Shown here: piece by piece, positions 55,542-63,946 of the stretch
Position numbering within the stretch: position 1 is the stretch's first letter
How the letters are laid out: every line of letters starts with the position of its first letter
Assembly (NCBI RefSeq): GCF_014647895.1
Contig: NZ_BMQB01000002.1
Location: 248,001 to 312,000, forward strand
Source: Pilimelia anulata
GTDB taxonomy: Bacteria; Actinomycetota; Actinomycetes; Mycobacteriales; Micromonosporaceae
Direction of reading: 5' to 3'
DNA: 64,000 nt
Position numbers and translations under genes: made by a program
The notes under the pieces: generated by a model
What the model was told of the DNA's origin: nothing
Database searches by the model: none
What the model saw: only the letters and a program-made list of their open reading frames with translations

Positions 55542-55982
55542 ATGAAGGGCAGAGCTGTGCCGGGCATCCTCAGAGCGTCGTGGCCGCCCGGCGGCGCCGT
55601 GACGCTCGGCAGTTGGCCGCTCGACGGCCCGCCCGCGCTGGCCGCGGTCCGGGCCGGCATGCGGGCCGCGCTGGCGGCGCTGGGCTGGCGCGACGGCAGT
55701 ACGGCCGCCGACGTCCTGCTGGTGGCCACCGAACTCGCCACGAACGCGCTGCGGCACGGCCTCGCCCCGGCCCGCGCCCTGCTGCTGCGCGCCCCGGCGG
55801 TCCTGGTGTTCGACGTGGCCGACAGCGCCCCGGCGCAGTCGCCGCGGGTGCGGGACGCGGTCGGGACGGACGGCGGCGGGATGGGGCTGCGGGTGGCCCA
55901 ACGGGTCGCCCTGGACGTCGGCTGGTACACCGCCGGCCCCCACAAACACGTCTGGGCGACCTTCCCGACCACACCCGACTAA
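55542..55982 (+). CDS. RsbW/SpoIIAB-like ATP-binding protein
   Basis: 146 residues with a GHKL ATPase fold of the anti-sigma-factor kinase type. The N box VATELATNALRHG, the ADSAP segment and GGGMGLRVAQRVA (G box) are present. Such small proteins either phosphorylate anti-anti-sigma factors or pair with XRE/DUF397-type regulators in actinomycetes. No sigma or anti-anti-sigma gene is nearby; a five-gene XRE/DUF6879 operon converges on it. ATG 55542 has GGGA upstream; GTG 55557 is also possible. Confidence 0.85.
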   Translation: MKGRAVPGILRASWPPGGAVTLGSWPLDGPPALAAVRAGMRAALAALGWRDGSTAADVLLVATELATNALRHGLAPARALLLRAPAVLVFDVADSAPAQSPRVRDAVGTDGGGMGLRVAQRVALDVGWYTAGPHKHVWATFPTTPD

Positions 55983-56011
55983 CCGGACACCCTCCGGCCG
56001 CGGACCTCGGG

Positions 56012-56155
56012 TCAGTTGTGCGAGAGCTTCGGCTTGGGGGTGTTCGACGGGTCGACGGTCACCGGCGTGTTCCCGAGATCCTCGACCCCGGCGGGGGTCA
56101 GAAACAGAAGCGCGGCAGCAATCAGCGCCCCGACGACCACCGCCGTGCCGATCAC
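56012..56155 (-). CDS. 47-aa single-pass membrane protein
   Basis: Starts MIGTAVVVGALIAAALLFLT, a transmembrane helix right at the N-terminus, then PAGVEDLGNTPVTVDPSN and TPKPKLSHN outside or inside. GTG 56155 is the only start after an in-frame stop. It is the last gene of the XRE/DUF6879 operon, 29 nt after the 49-aa gene. No family recognised. Confidence 0.5.
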   Translation of the reverse strand: MIGTAVVVGALIAAALLFLTPAGVEDLGNTPVTVDPSNTPKPKLSHN

Positions 56156-56184
56156 GATTGTTTCTCACGGTCGGGCCCTCGCGC

Positions 56185-56334
56185 TCACGGTGCTGTCCGG
56201 TAGCTCAGGCGGCGGTGGCCGGACACGATCATCACCGCGTACTCGTACGGGATGCCGTCGCTCCCCGCACACACGCGTGCCTGCACGAGTACCGGGTACG
56301 GGTCGGCGCCGCCGGTCCAGGTCCGTTCCGGCAC
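56185..56334 (-). CDS. 49-aa protein of unknown function
   Basis: MPERTWTGGADPYPVLVQAR, then VCAGSDGIPYEYAVMIVSGH and RRLSYRTAP: short beta-rich sequence with one Cys. GTG 56334 is 15 nt past the XRE gene stop and is preceded by GAGGGG, an excellent ribosome-binding site, which makes it likely real. Not recognised. Confidence 0.55.
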   Translation of the reverse strand: MPERTWTGGADPYPVLVQARVCAGSDGIPYEYAVMIVSGHRRLSYRTAP

Positions 56335-56349
56335 GCGTATCGCCCCTCG

Positions 56350-57210
56350 TCAGCGGCGCAGGGCCGCGGCCGCCTCCACGATCAGTACCCGCGCCGCCTC
56401 GCCCTCGACGGCGTGCTCCCACAGCGCGGCCAGGACCGCGCGGTACTCCCGCGCGTCGTCCTCGTCGTGCACCGTCTCGCCGACGTACGTCTCCACGATC
56501 GCCACGTCGTCGTACAACTGGAACGCGTTCACCGCCCCGATCGGCAGCGGCGCTGCCGGCCGCAGCGGCAGGATGCCCAGCCGGACGTTCGGCGCGTCCA
56601 GCATCACCTGCAAGCGGTCGAGCTGGGCGGCCAGGTGGCCGGGCTCGCACACGAGCCAGCGCAGCACCGGCTCGGCCAGCAGGAACTCGAACCGCTTGGC
56701 CTCGTCGTACAGGCAATCCTGCCGCGCCACCCGGACCCGCACCGCGGCCTCGACGTCCGCCGGGTCGCGGCGGCGCGGCCCGCCGAGCCCGCCCAGCGCC
56801 CGCCGGATGTACGCGCGGGTCTGGAGCAGCCCCGGCACGAACGCGGTCTCGAAGTGCGCGATGTTCGTCGAGGACGCCACCAGCTCGTTGTACCCGGCCT
56901 GCACGCCGGCCGCTCCGGCGCGCAGCCGCATCCGCCACGAGTGCCGGGCGGACCGGGTGCCGGCGAGCAGCGCCCGCAGCTCCGCGGTCGCCGCGGCGTC
57001 CAGCCCGCACACCCCGGCCCACGCGGCCAGGTCGGCGTCGCTGGGCAACTGCCGGCCGTTCTCGATCCGGGACACCTTGGAGTGCGCCGCCCAGCCGGCC
57101 GCGGCCGCGAGCTGCTCGCCGGTCAGGCCCGCCCGCTTGCGGTGCTCGCGCAGCCGCGCGGGCAGGCCGTCGGGGCGCAGCAGGAGGTCGTCGGCGCCGC
57201 GCTCGCTCAT
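56350..57210 (-). CDS. XRE-family regulator with DUF5753 domain
   Basis: 286 residues. A Cro/C1-type helix-turn-helix (LPARLREHRKRAGLTGEQL, SKVSRIENGRQLPSDAD) at about residues 17-60, followed by a long DUF5753 domain (AHFETAFVPGLLQTRAYIRRAL, RVARQDCLYD, FEFLLAEPVLRW, LPLRPAAPLPIGAVNAF, VETYVGETVHDEDDAREY). This is the WhiJ-like class of actinomycete regulators that normally pair with small DUF397 proteins and ATP-binding proteins. Here DUF6879 and a 71-aa protein precede it instead. ATG 57210, 16 nt after the DUF6879 stop. Confidence 0.9.
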   Translation of the reverse strand: MSERGADDLLLRPDGLPARLREHRKRAGLTGEQLAAAAGWAAHSKVSRIENGRQLPSDADLAAWAGVCGLDAAATAELRALLAGTRSARHSWRMRLRAGAAGVQAGYNELVASSTNIAHFETAFVPGLLQTRAYIRRALGGLGGPRRRDPADVEAAVRVRVARQDCLYDEAKRFEFLLAEPVLRWLVCEPGHLAAQLDRLQVMLDAPNVRLGILPLRPAAPLPIGAVNAFQLYDDVAIVETYVGETVHDEDDAREYRAVLAALWEHAVEGEAARVLIVEAAAALRR

Positions 57211-57226
57211 GCTCCGGAAGCATTCC

Positions 57227-57571
57227 TCATCGGGCGGCGGCGCGCACCGCCAGGTCGATGCGCTCGCCAGCGGCGACGTTCGCGGCCGACACGGCCCGCT
57301 GCCACCGCTGGTACGCCGTCGGCGGCTCGTCGTGCACGCGGACCCGGCTGATCGTCATCCCCGCGGCGACCTGCTCCCGGACCCGGCTCAGCCAGGGCCG
57401 GGCGGCGGGCAGGCCGGTCGCGGCGGCGGGCGCGCCGGCGAGGTAGCGGGCGAACGGTTCCCGCTCGGCCGGCTCGTCGTACGCGGGCTGGAGTTCGAGG
57501 CGGAAGGCCGACCGCGCGATGCCGGCCAGCTCCACCGCGAACTCGTCGCCGGTGAGCGGCCGGCCGGTCAT
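57227..57571 (-). CDS. DUF6879-family protein
   Basis: 114 residues: SAFRLELQPAYDEPAEREPF, FARYLAGAP and WLSRVREQVAAGMTISRVRV followed by DEPPTAYQRWQ, the pattern of DUF6879, a family commonly found beside XRE regulators in actinomycetes. No enzyme motif. ATG 57571 overlaps the stop of the 71-aa gene (ATGA), so they are translationally coupled and probably act together. Confidence 0.8.
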   Translation of the reverse strand: MTGRPLTGDEFAVELAGIARSAFRLELQPAYDEPAEREPFARYLAGAPAAATGLPAARPWLSRVREQVAAGMTISRVRVHDEPPTAYQRWQRAVSAANVAAGERIDLAVRAAAR

Positions 57572-57783
57572 CCGGCGCCGCCGGCGAGCCGGTCGAGGAT
57601 GTTCGCGGGCACCCACACCGCGTCCTCGTCGGCGGCGACCTCCCGCAGCGCACCGCGTTCAGCGGTGCTGAGGTGCCGACCCTGCACGATGTAGCCGGCC
57701 GCGCCGGCCCGGTCCGCGCGGTACAGCGCCGGGCAGCCGCCGTCCACCGAGCCGCCGTCCTTCCACAGATACTCGACCGACAT
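57568..57783 (-). CDS. 71-aa acidic protein, partner of DUF6879
   Basis: MSVEYLWKDGGSVDGGCPAL, YRADRAGAAGYIVQGRHL, then an acidic EVAADEDAVWVPANIL helix/strand. Size and position recall DUF397 proteins of WhiJ-type loci, but the sequence differs (no KSSYS or DSK motif). ATG 57783 has GAGGGGGAA at -5. First gene of a five-gene operon; the divergent region (57784-57962) should carry its control sites. Confidence 0.65.
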   Translation of the reverse strand: MSVEYLWKDGGSVDGGCPALYRADRAGAAGYIVQGRHLSTAERGALREVAADEDAVWVPANILDRLAGGAG

Positions 57784-57871
57784 GCTTCCCCCTCTGTCGG
57801 ATAGCGGGACGGTACCGGCCGCACCCGCCTCGACAACAGACCCGACTGAGCACAGTGGCCAAAGATTTGAC

Positions 57872-57917
57872 TTTTGTGCAACAACCGCGGCAACACCTGT
57901 CGCACATTCGTGCACAT
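57872..57917. promoter_or_regulatory. Candidate operator pair between XRE operon and divergent gene
   Basis: Related sequences TTTTGTGCAACA (57872-57883) and ATTCGTGCACAT (57906-57917) share a TT-Y-GTGCA core and start 34 bp apart, about three helical turns. AT-rich relative to the neighbourhood. A binding site for the adjacent XRE regulator is inference. Confidence 0.35.
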
Positions 57918-57962
57918 GCCTTAGCGTGCGGAGCACTCGCCCACCACTTCCCGGGAGCGCCG

Positions 57963-58292
57963 ATGCTCGTCCTGCCGCGCCACCTGCTGACCGGGCTGGC
58001 CGACCTCGCCAATCAGCGGCCGACGGAGTTCGCCACTTGGCGCTGGATCGCCGAGTCCATGGCGACCGAGCTGCGCCGACTGGCCGCCACGGCCGTCGAA
58101 CCGCCGCCGCTGGACTGGCTGCCCGGCCGCCTCCACCGGCACCTGCGCCACGCGCGCCTCCCGCACGGCGTCACCGTCGACCTGCACAGCAACCTCGTCC
58201 TGGATGGCGCACATACCCTCCCGCCCCCGCAGGCGATCACCCGCGGCTGGGCCCTCCTGGCCGCCGCCGACCTCTGCCGTCACCCCCACTGA
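57963..58292 (+). CDS. Hypothetical protein, 109 aa
   Basis: MLVLPRHLLTGLADLANQRP, ATWRWIAESMATELRRLA, LPGRLHRHLRHARLPHGVTV, LHSNLVLDGAHTLPPPQAIT, ending in RHPH. Helical, His/Arg-rich, with no signal peptide. ATG 57963 has GGGAGC at -8; an upstream in-frame ATG (57855) would place the start in the operator-like region. Divergent from the XRE operon, so perhaps a target of that regulator. Not recognised. Confidence 0.6.
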   Translation: MLVLPRHLLTGLADLANQRPTEFATWRWIAESMATELRRLAATAVEPPPLDWLPGRLHRHLRHARLPHGVTVDLHSNLVLDGAHTLPPPQAITRGWALLAAADLCRHPH

Positions 58293-58338
58293 CCCGGCAG
58301 AGAATCCGTACACGCCCCACGCACCCGAGCAACCCCGA

Positions 58339-59604
58339 CTACCCATCCCCGCTGTCCAGTTCGGCGGCCACCGTCATCAGGACCGTCGTCGGCCCGCCCA
58401 CCGGACTCTCCACCACCAACACCCCGTCGAACGCCCGCAGCCGCCCGGCCACCCCCACCAGCCCGCTCCCGCCCCCGACGACCGCCCCGCCCCGCCCGTC
58501 GTCGCTCACCACCACCCGAACCTCCCCGTCCACGTACCGCACGTCGATCCCCACCCGCGCCGCCCCGGCGTGCTTGACCACGTTCGCCAGCGCCTCCGCC
58601 ACCGCGAAGTACACCGCCGACTCCACCGGCGCCGCCGGCCGCCCCGGCAGCGTCACCGCGACGTCGACCGCGAGCGCCGGCTCCAACTCCAGCGCCAGCG
58701 CCCGGACCGCCCCGGCCAGGCCGCGGTCGGCCAGCACCGGCGGGTGGATCCCGCGGACCAGGTCGCGCAGCTCGGCCAGCGCCGCGTTCGCCGCCGTCCG
58801 GGCCTCGCGGACCAGCGCCCGGGCCGCCTCGGGGTCGCTGGTCAGCAGCTCGTCGGCCAGGCCGAGGGACATGCCCAGCGCCACCAGCCGGGCCTGCGCG
58901 CCGTCGTGCAGGTCCCGTTCGATCCGGCGCAGCTCGGCGGCCCGGGCGTCGACCACCTCGGTCCGGGTGGCGGTGAGCTGGCGGACGCGCAGCGCCAGCG
59001 CCGACGCCCGGGTGGGGGCCAGCAGCAGCCGGGCGAAGCGGGCGTGGGCGCGCAGCGCGGCCGGGGCGAGCGTCCAGCCGAGTGCGGCGAGCGCGGCCGC
59101 CTCGGCCAGGACCAGCGCGGTGTCGAACGGGCCGTCGATGAACCAGACCGTCCCGAAGCCGACCCGGGTGAACTGGCCGACGATCGCCAGTACCGGGCCC
59201 GCGCAGGCGTACCCCAGCAGCAGGACCGGCAGCGCGGCCAGCGGCCAGCCGGCCAGCAGGGCGAGGTGCAGCCAGGCCAGGTCGCGCCAGGTGGCCGGGT
59301 CGGCGTACGCGCGGCGGAGCCGGGCCGCCGGGCCGGCGCCGGGCGGCGGGTCCAGGTACGGCCGGGGGATCGGTACGCCCGACCAGCGCCCGGCGACCCG
59401 CCGGTACAGCCCGGCGACGGCCCGGTTCAGCCCGACCGCCGGCGGGAACAGCAGCAGCCCGACCCCGACGGCGGTGGCGGCGAGCAGTACGACGGTGCCG
59501 AGGCCGAGCAGGAATGCCGGTACGGCCAGCAGGCTCAGCGCCAGGCTGCGGCCCACCGCGAGCCCGCCGCGCCCGCGCGCGGCGGCGGCGTCCTGCGTCG
59601 ACAT
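58339..59604 (-). CDS. Histidine kinase, HisKA_3/NarX type
   Basis: 421 residues. N-terminal transmembrane helices (about residues 18-55) form a sensor-domain-like module, with two more at about 110-145 and one at 165-185; then the dimerisation helix with ERDLHDGAQARL, phosphorylated His233, and a HATPase domain (EALANVVKHAG, SDDGRGG, LVGVAGRL). Typical of kinases pairing with NarL-type regulators; the likely partner is the regulator at 62040. ATG 59604 has GGGGAGG at -6. It lies 70 nt downstream of the MMPL transporter gene, same strand. Confidence 0.92.
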   Translation of the reverse strand: MSTQDAAAARGRGGLAVGRSLALSLLAVPAFLLGLGTVVLLAATAVGVGLLLFPPAVGLNRAVAGLYRRVAGRWSGVPIPRPYLDPPPGAGPAARLRRAYADPATWRDLAWLHLALLAGWPLAALPVLLLGYACAGPVLAIVGQFTRVGFGTVWFIDGPFDTALVLAEAAALAALGWTLAPAALRAHARFARLLLAPTRASALALRVRQLTATRTEVVDARAAELRRIERDLHDGAQARLVALGMSLGLADELLTSDPEAARALVREARTAANAALAELRDLVRGIHPPVLADRGLAGAVRALALELEPALAVDVAVTLPGRPAAPVESAVYFAVAEALANVVKHAGAARVGIDVRYVDGEVRVVVSDDGRGGAVVGGGSGLVGVAGRLRAFDGVLVVESPVGGPTTVLMTVAAELDSGDG

Positions 59605-59674
59605 CCGGCCTCCCCGGTCGTCCGGGCCGCCGCGGCGGCCGATGGCGCGGGGGCCCGGTCGGACCCCCACATTC

Positions 59675-61873
59675 TTACCGGCTGACCAGCAGGTCCCGCT
59701 CCGGTGCCGGCAGATCCGCCGGTGGCGGCGCCGGCCGGCGCCGCAGGAAGCGCGGCGCCCACCAGTTCACCCGGCCGAGCAGGGCCATCAGGGCGGGCAG
59801 GATGAGGATGCGGACCACGACCGCGTCCAGCAGGATCGCGGTGCTGAGCCCGATGCCGATCTGCTTCATCTCGACCATGCTCAGCGTCGCGAAGATGGCG
59901 AACACCGCGACCATCACCACCGCCGCGGAGGTGATCACCCCGGCGGAGCCGGTGATGCCCTTGACCACCGCGGCCCGGGTGGGCAGGCCGCCGTCGACGG
60001 CCTCGCGGATGCGCTGGACGACGAACACGTGGTAGTCCATCGACAGCCCGAACAGCACCACGAACAGGAACAGCGGGATCCAGTCGATCACCGCCCCGGT
60101 GGACCGGAAGTCCAGCAGCCCCTGCGCCCACTCCCGCTGGAACACCAGCACCAGCACCCCGAACGCGGCCACCGCCGAGAGCAGGTTCACCGCCACCGCG
60201 GTCAGGCCGACCACCACCGACCGGAACGTCGCGGTCATCACCGCGAACGTCAGCAGCAGCACGAACCCGATCACCCACGGCAGCTTGCCCCGCTGGTGCG
60301 CGGCCGCGTCGGCGTTGCCGGCGACCTCGCCGCCGACGGCGTACTCGGCGCCCGCGAGGCCGCCCAGCGCCGCCGGGGCCAGCCGGCCGCGCAGCGCCGC
60401 GAGCGCGGCGTCCGCGCCGGCGCCGGTGGGCCGGTGCGGGGCGGCGACGTCCAGCAGGTGCACCCGGCCGTCGGCCGAGGCGCGCACCGCGGCCGCCCGG
60501 CCGGCGCCGGCGCCGACCGCGGGGTCCCGGTGCGCGGCCGCGGCCAGGCCGGTGAGCGCCGACCGTACGGCGGCGGCGTCGCCCGCGGTACCGCGGACCG
60601 CGACCACGAACGTCGTACCCCGCTCCGGCAGCGCCGCCAGCAGCCGGTCGTACGCCCGGACGGCCGGGATGGACCGCGGCAGCGTCTCCAGCGACCCGGA
60701 CTGCGTGCGCAGGTCCAGCGCGGGCAGCGCCAGCGCGCCCATCCCGGCGGCGGCGACGAGCAGCGTGGCGAGCGGGTGGCGCAGGGCCGGCCGCAGCAGT
60801 ACCGGGACGAACCGGGGCGCCCCGCCGCGACTGGTCAGCCGCCACAGCAGCGGGATCCGCAGCCGGTCCACCCGGGCGCCGAGCCCGGCCAGCAGCGCCG
60901 GCAGGACGGTCAGCGAGCCGAGCACCGCCACCGCGACGACGATGATCGCGCCGGTGGCGAGCGAGGCGAACGTGGCGTCCCGGGCCAGGTACAGGCCGCC
61001 CATGGAGACGATCACCGCGAGGCCGGAGACGAGCACCGAGTGCCCGGAGGTGGCCGCGGCGATCTCGACGGCGTCCACCGGGCCGGCGCCGCGGGCCCGC
61101 TCCTCCCGCTCCCGGCGCAGGTAGAACAGGGAGTAGTCGACGCCGACGGCCATCCCGATCAGCACGATCATGCTGCCGATGGTGTCGGCGGACGGCACGG
61201 CGTACGAGACGAGGGCGGCCAGGCCGAACGCGGCCGCGACGGACGTGCCGGCCAGCAGCACCGGCAGCCCGGCGGCGACGACGGCGCCGAACGCCACCAG
61301 CAGGATCAGCAGCGTCACCGGCAGGCTGAACAGCTCGGCCCGGCCGAGGTCGGCGGCGACCCGGTCGTCGATGCCGCGGTCCAGCGACGCCGGCCCGGTC
61401 TGCTCGACCCGCAGGGCGGGGTGCGCGGCCTGCGCGGCGGCGGTCGCGTCGAGCAGCGGCCGCACCCGGTCGCCGGCGGTCGCCGGGTCGCCGGCCAGCG
61501 TCACCGGTACGACCAGCGCGGAGCCGTCCGCGGCCGGGACCGGCGGGTCGACCGCCGCGACGCCCGGCAGCGCCCGCAGCCGGGCGGCGGCGTCAGCGGC
61601 CGCCGCGTCGGCCGCGGCCCGGTCCAGCGCGCCGGACCGGGCGGTCACCACGACGTGCTCGCGGGCCGGGTCGGTCAGGCCGGAGTCGGCCACGATCGCC
61701 TCCGCCCGGCCGGACTCGCCGATGCGGTAGTCGGCTGGTTGGAGGGTCCGGGTCGGTACGGCCGCGGCGACCGCGACGCACCCGGCGACCAGCAGCAGCC
61801 ACAGGCCGACGGCCCGCCGGGGGTGGGTGGCGCTCCAGCGCGCCAGGCGTACGGTCGCCGACCGTCGGTTCAT
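59675..61873 (-). CDS. MMPL/RND-family transporter
   Basis: 732 residues, two six-helix repeats each with one large extracytoplasmic loop, as in MmpL-like exporters. Helix GMAVGVDYSLFYLRR in the first half and GLSMDYHVFVVQRIRE in the second carry the Asp-Tyr pairs of the proton relay. Likely exports lipids or small hydrophobic compounds with proton antiport. ATG 61873. With the kinase downstream and the response regulator divergent, it is probably the output of the two-component system. Confidence 0.92.
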   Translation of the reverse strand: MNRRSATVRLARWSATHPRRAVGLWLLLVAGCVAVAAAVPTRTLQPADYRIGESGRAEAIVADSGLTDPAREHVVVTARSGALDRAAADAAAADAAARLRALPGVAAVDPPVPAADGSALVVPVTLAGDPATAGDRVRPLLDATAAAQAAHPALRVEQTGPASLDRGIDDRVAADLGRAELFSLPVTLLILLVAFGAVVAAGLPVLLAGTSVAAAFGLAALVSYAVPSADTIGSMIVLIGMAVGVDYSLFYLRREREERARGAGPVDAVEIAAATSGHSVLVSGLAVIVSMGGLYLARDATFASLATGAIIVVAVAVLGSLTVLPALLAGLGARVDRLRIPLLWRLTSRGGAPRFVPVLLRPALRHPLATLLVAAAGMGALALPALDLRTQSGSLETLPRSIPAVRAYDRLLAALPERGTTFVVAVRGTAGDAAAVRSALTGLAAAAHRDPAVGAGAGRAAAVRASADGRVHLLDVAAPHRPTGAGADAALAALRGRLAPAALGGLAGAEYAVGGEVAGNADAAAHQRGKLPWVIGFVLLLTFAVMTATFRSVVVGLTAVAVNLLSAVAAFGVLVLVFQREWAQGLLDFRSTGAVIDWIPLFLFVVLFGLSMDYHVFVVQRIREAVDGGLPTRAAVVKGITGSAGVITSAAVVMVAVFAIFATLSMVEMKQIGIGLSTAILLDAVVVRILILPALMALLGRVNWWAPRFLRRRPAPPPADLPAPERDLLVSR

Positions 61874-62010
61874 CGCGGTGCCTCTCGTGGGTCCGGAAAA
61901 CGATCACCTCATCCTTCGGGCGCGCGGCCGGCTCGGCACTGGGGCGGGACCCCGTACCGGTGGGGGCCTGGCCCCCCTGTCGGTGCGGGGCCGGGCGCCC
62001 GCCGGCCGGT

Positions 62011-62016
62011 AGGCTG
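62011..62016 (+). promoter_or_regulatory. -10 element for the response regulator
   Basis: TAGGCT, about 23 nt before ATG 62040. Confidence 0.5.
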
Positions 62017-62039
62017 CGGGGGCGCGGGAGGGGGACGGG

Positions 62040-62684
62040 ATGCGGGTGGTGCTCGGCGAGGACCTGGCGCTGCTGCGCGACGGCCTGATCCGGATCCTGC
62101 GCGCGCACGACTTCGACGTGGTCGCCGCCGCCGGCACCGGCCCCGAGCTGCTGGCCGCCCTGCTGGAGCACCGCCCCGAGGTGGCGATCGTGGACGTCCG
62201 CCTGCCGCCCACCCACACCGACGAGGGCATCCGGACGGCGATCGCCGCCCGGGCCGAGGTGCCGGACCTGCCGGTGCTGGTGCTGTCCCAGTACGTCGAG
62301 CGGCTGTACGCGCGCGAGCTGCTCTCGGACCGCCGCGGCGGCGTCGGCTACCTGCTCAAGGACCGGGTCTCGGACATCGCCCAGTTCGTCGACGCGGTCC
62401 GCCGGGTGGCCGGCGGCGGCACGGTGATGGACCCCGAGGTGGTGGCGCAGCTCCTCGCCGGCCACCGGCGGGCGGACCCGGTGGCGGCGCTGAGCCCGCG
62501 GGAGCGGGAGGTGCTGGCGCTGATGGCCGAGGGGCGGTCGAACGCGGCGATCGGCGAGCGGCTGTTCATCACCGAGAAGGCGGTGGGCAAGCACACGGCG
62601 AACATCTTCGCCAAGCTGGGGCTGCCGCCGTCGGAGGACGACAACCGCCGCGTCCTCGCCGTCCTCGCCTACCTCAACGCCTGA
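62040..62684 (+). CDS. NarL/FixJ-family response regulator
   Basis: 214 residues. Receiver domain with acidic Glu7/Asp8, phosphoacceptor Asp52 in AIVDVRLPP and Lys in YLLKDRV; then a LuxR-type helix-turn-helix (ALSPREREVLALMAEGRSNA, ITEKAVGKHTANIFAKLGL). ATG 62040 has GGGAGGGGGACGGG upstream. Divergent from the MMPL-kinase pair across 166 bp, which presumably holds its binding sites. Confidence 0.94.
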   Translation: MRVVLGEDLALLRDGLIRILRAHDFDVVAAAGTGPELLAALLEHRPEVAIVDVRLPPTHTDEGIRTAIAARAEVPDLPVLVLSQYVERLYARELLSDRRGGVGYLLKDRVSDIAQFVDAVRRVAGGGTVMDPEVVAQLLAGHRRADPVAALSPREREVLALMAEGRSNAAIGERLFITEKAVGKHTANIFAKLGLPPSEDDNRRVLAVLAYLNA

Positions 62685-63067
62685 CCGCCCGCCCGGCCGA
62701 AAATGTCCACGGTGGACGGCCCGATGCGGTACGGTGCCCGCATCCCCTCATTCGTAGGGGTAGCGGCCCGCCCGGCGGGTTCGCGCTCGACGAGCCGGCG
62801 CCCATCGGGCCGCCGCGCCGCCCGCGCTCCGCGCGGTGCCGCGAGCACTCTCACTCAGGCGATCGGGGCGCTCCCGCGTCGGCCGACGCCTGTTCGCGAT
62901 CCCCGCGCGGCGCTCGATTGGCAAGTCGAGGCCGCACATATCCGTACTAAAAGAAGGGAGACATCCATGCGCACGACCGGATGGGCCGGCCCCGGCCGGT
63001 CCGCCGCCTGAAGCGCGGCGCACGACCGCGGCGTCCCGCCGACCACACCCGGCCGCGCGGACGTCCG
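62685..63067. other. Intergenic region, 383 bp
   Basis: Downstream of the response regulator, and 3' of the minus-strand lipoprotein gene. No convincing gene; one 14-codon ORF with a strong ribosome-binding site at 62967. Confidence 0.5.
62967..63011 (+). CDS. Possible 14-aa peptide
   Basis: MRTTGWAGPGRSAA, preceded by AGAAGGGAGA ending 6 nt before the ATG. The ribosome-binding site is among the best in the window, but the peptide is very short and nothing follows it on this strand. Confidence 0.25.
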   Translation: MRTTGWAGPGRSAA

Positions 63068-63673
63068 CTACTTCTCCTCGCCCTTCGGGCCCTCCTTGGC
63101 GCAGGCCGCGCCCGCGGGCGCGCAGATCGCCACGTAGCTGCCCAGGAACGCCTTGTGCTGCTTGCCCGCCAGGTTGTATGTCACCCAGACGCCCCGCTGC
63201 ACCCCGCGCCCCTGCTTCTCGACCTTGTAGCCGATGAGCACGTGCAGCACCGACGGCTTGCCGGCGGCGGGCGCCGGGATCTCGTAGTTGCCGTCGCCCT
63301 GCAGCCCGCCGAACAGGTCCCAGTCGGCCTTGGACTTGCCCTTCGGCGGCCACTCGGCCATCTCCTCGAAGCCCTTGCCGTTCTGCGCCGGGAACAGCGT
63401 GCGCACGCCCGTGCCGTCGACGGAGACCACGCCCCCCTCCAGCACCGGCTCGACGTCCTCGATGATGATCGGCCCCTTGGCGACCTCGCTGACGGTCAGC
63501 GCGGTGGTGAAGACCGTGCCGACGTCCTTGGTCGTGGCGAACCCGTACGACGACGTGTTGGTCAGCACGTCGTCGCCCACGTCCGGGGAACTCTTCTCGC
63601 TACAGCCGGCCAGGGCGGCGGCGGTGACGGCGGCGGTCGCCGCGGCGGCGACCCAACGGCGGGTGTGTGTCAT
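63068..63673 (-). CDS. Putative lipoprotein
   Basis: 201 residues with signal RRWVAAAATAAVTAAA and lipobox LAGC. The mature protein has a beta-rich, immunoglobulin-like pattern (TTALTVSEVAKGPIIIEDVEP, SVLHVLIGYKVEKQ, VQRGVWVTYNLAGKQHKAFL) and two C-terminal Cys (ICAPAGAAC) likely paired; resembles small secreted DUF4352-like domains but I cannot confirm. ATG 63673 has GGGAAGGGA at -8. Function unknown. Confidence 0.8.
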   Translation of the reverse strand: MTHTRRWVAAAATAAVTAAALAGCSEKSSPDVGDDVLTNTSSYGFATTKDVGTVFTTALTVSEVAKGPIIIEDVEPVLEGGVVSVDGTGVRTLFPAQNGKGFEEMAEWPPKGKSKADWDLFGGLQGDGNYEIPAPAAGKPSVLHVLIGYKVEKQGRGVQRGVWVTYNLAGKQHKAFLGSYVAICAPAGAACAKEGPKGEEK

Positions 63674-63711
63674 GCGAAAGTCCCTTCCCCGGTTCCGCGA
63701 TGCGGGTTCCC

Positions 63712-63717
63712 AACCTA
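63712..63717 (-). promoter_or_regulatory. Probable -10 element of the lipoprotein gene
   Basis: TAGGTT on the minus strand, 38 nt upstream of ATG 63673. Confidence 0.4.
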
Positions 63718-63946
63718 GCGGTCGGGCATCGATCCCCGTGGTCGGCCGATCGGTGGAGGGATCGACGGGTATCCGGGTGGGTTTCGCCGGTCGGCGTAGG
63801 ACTGATCAGCCCTTACCGCCGCATATGCCACTGGTGCCGCTGGTGATCGGAAAGTGGGACATCACTGATTCAGGCGGAAAACCTCGCGCTGTGCGTACTC
63901 GCCGTAATACGGTCTGCCGACTATGGACGTGCCGGCGCGACCGCGA

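Noticed and set aside
53394..56168. 924-codon minus-strand frame opposite the helicase and ATPase genes
   Set aside because: The plus-strand helicase has every DEAD-box motif; the minus frame is low-complexity.
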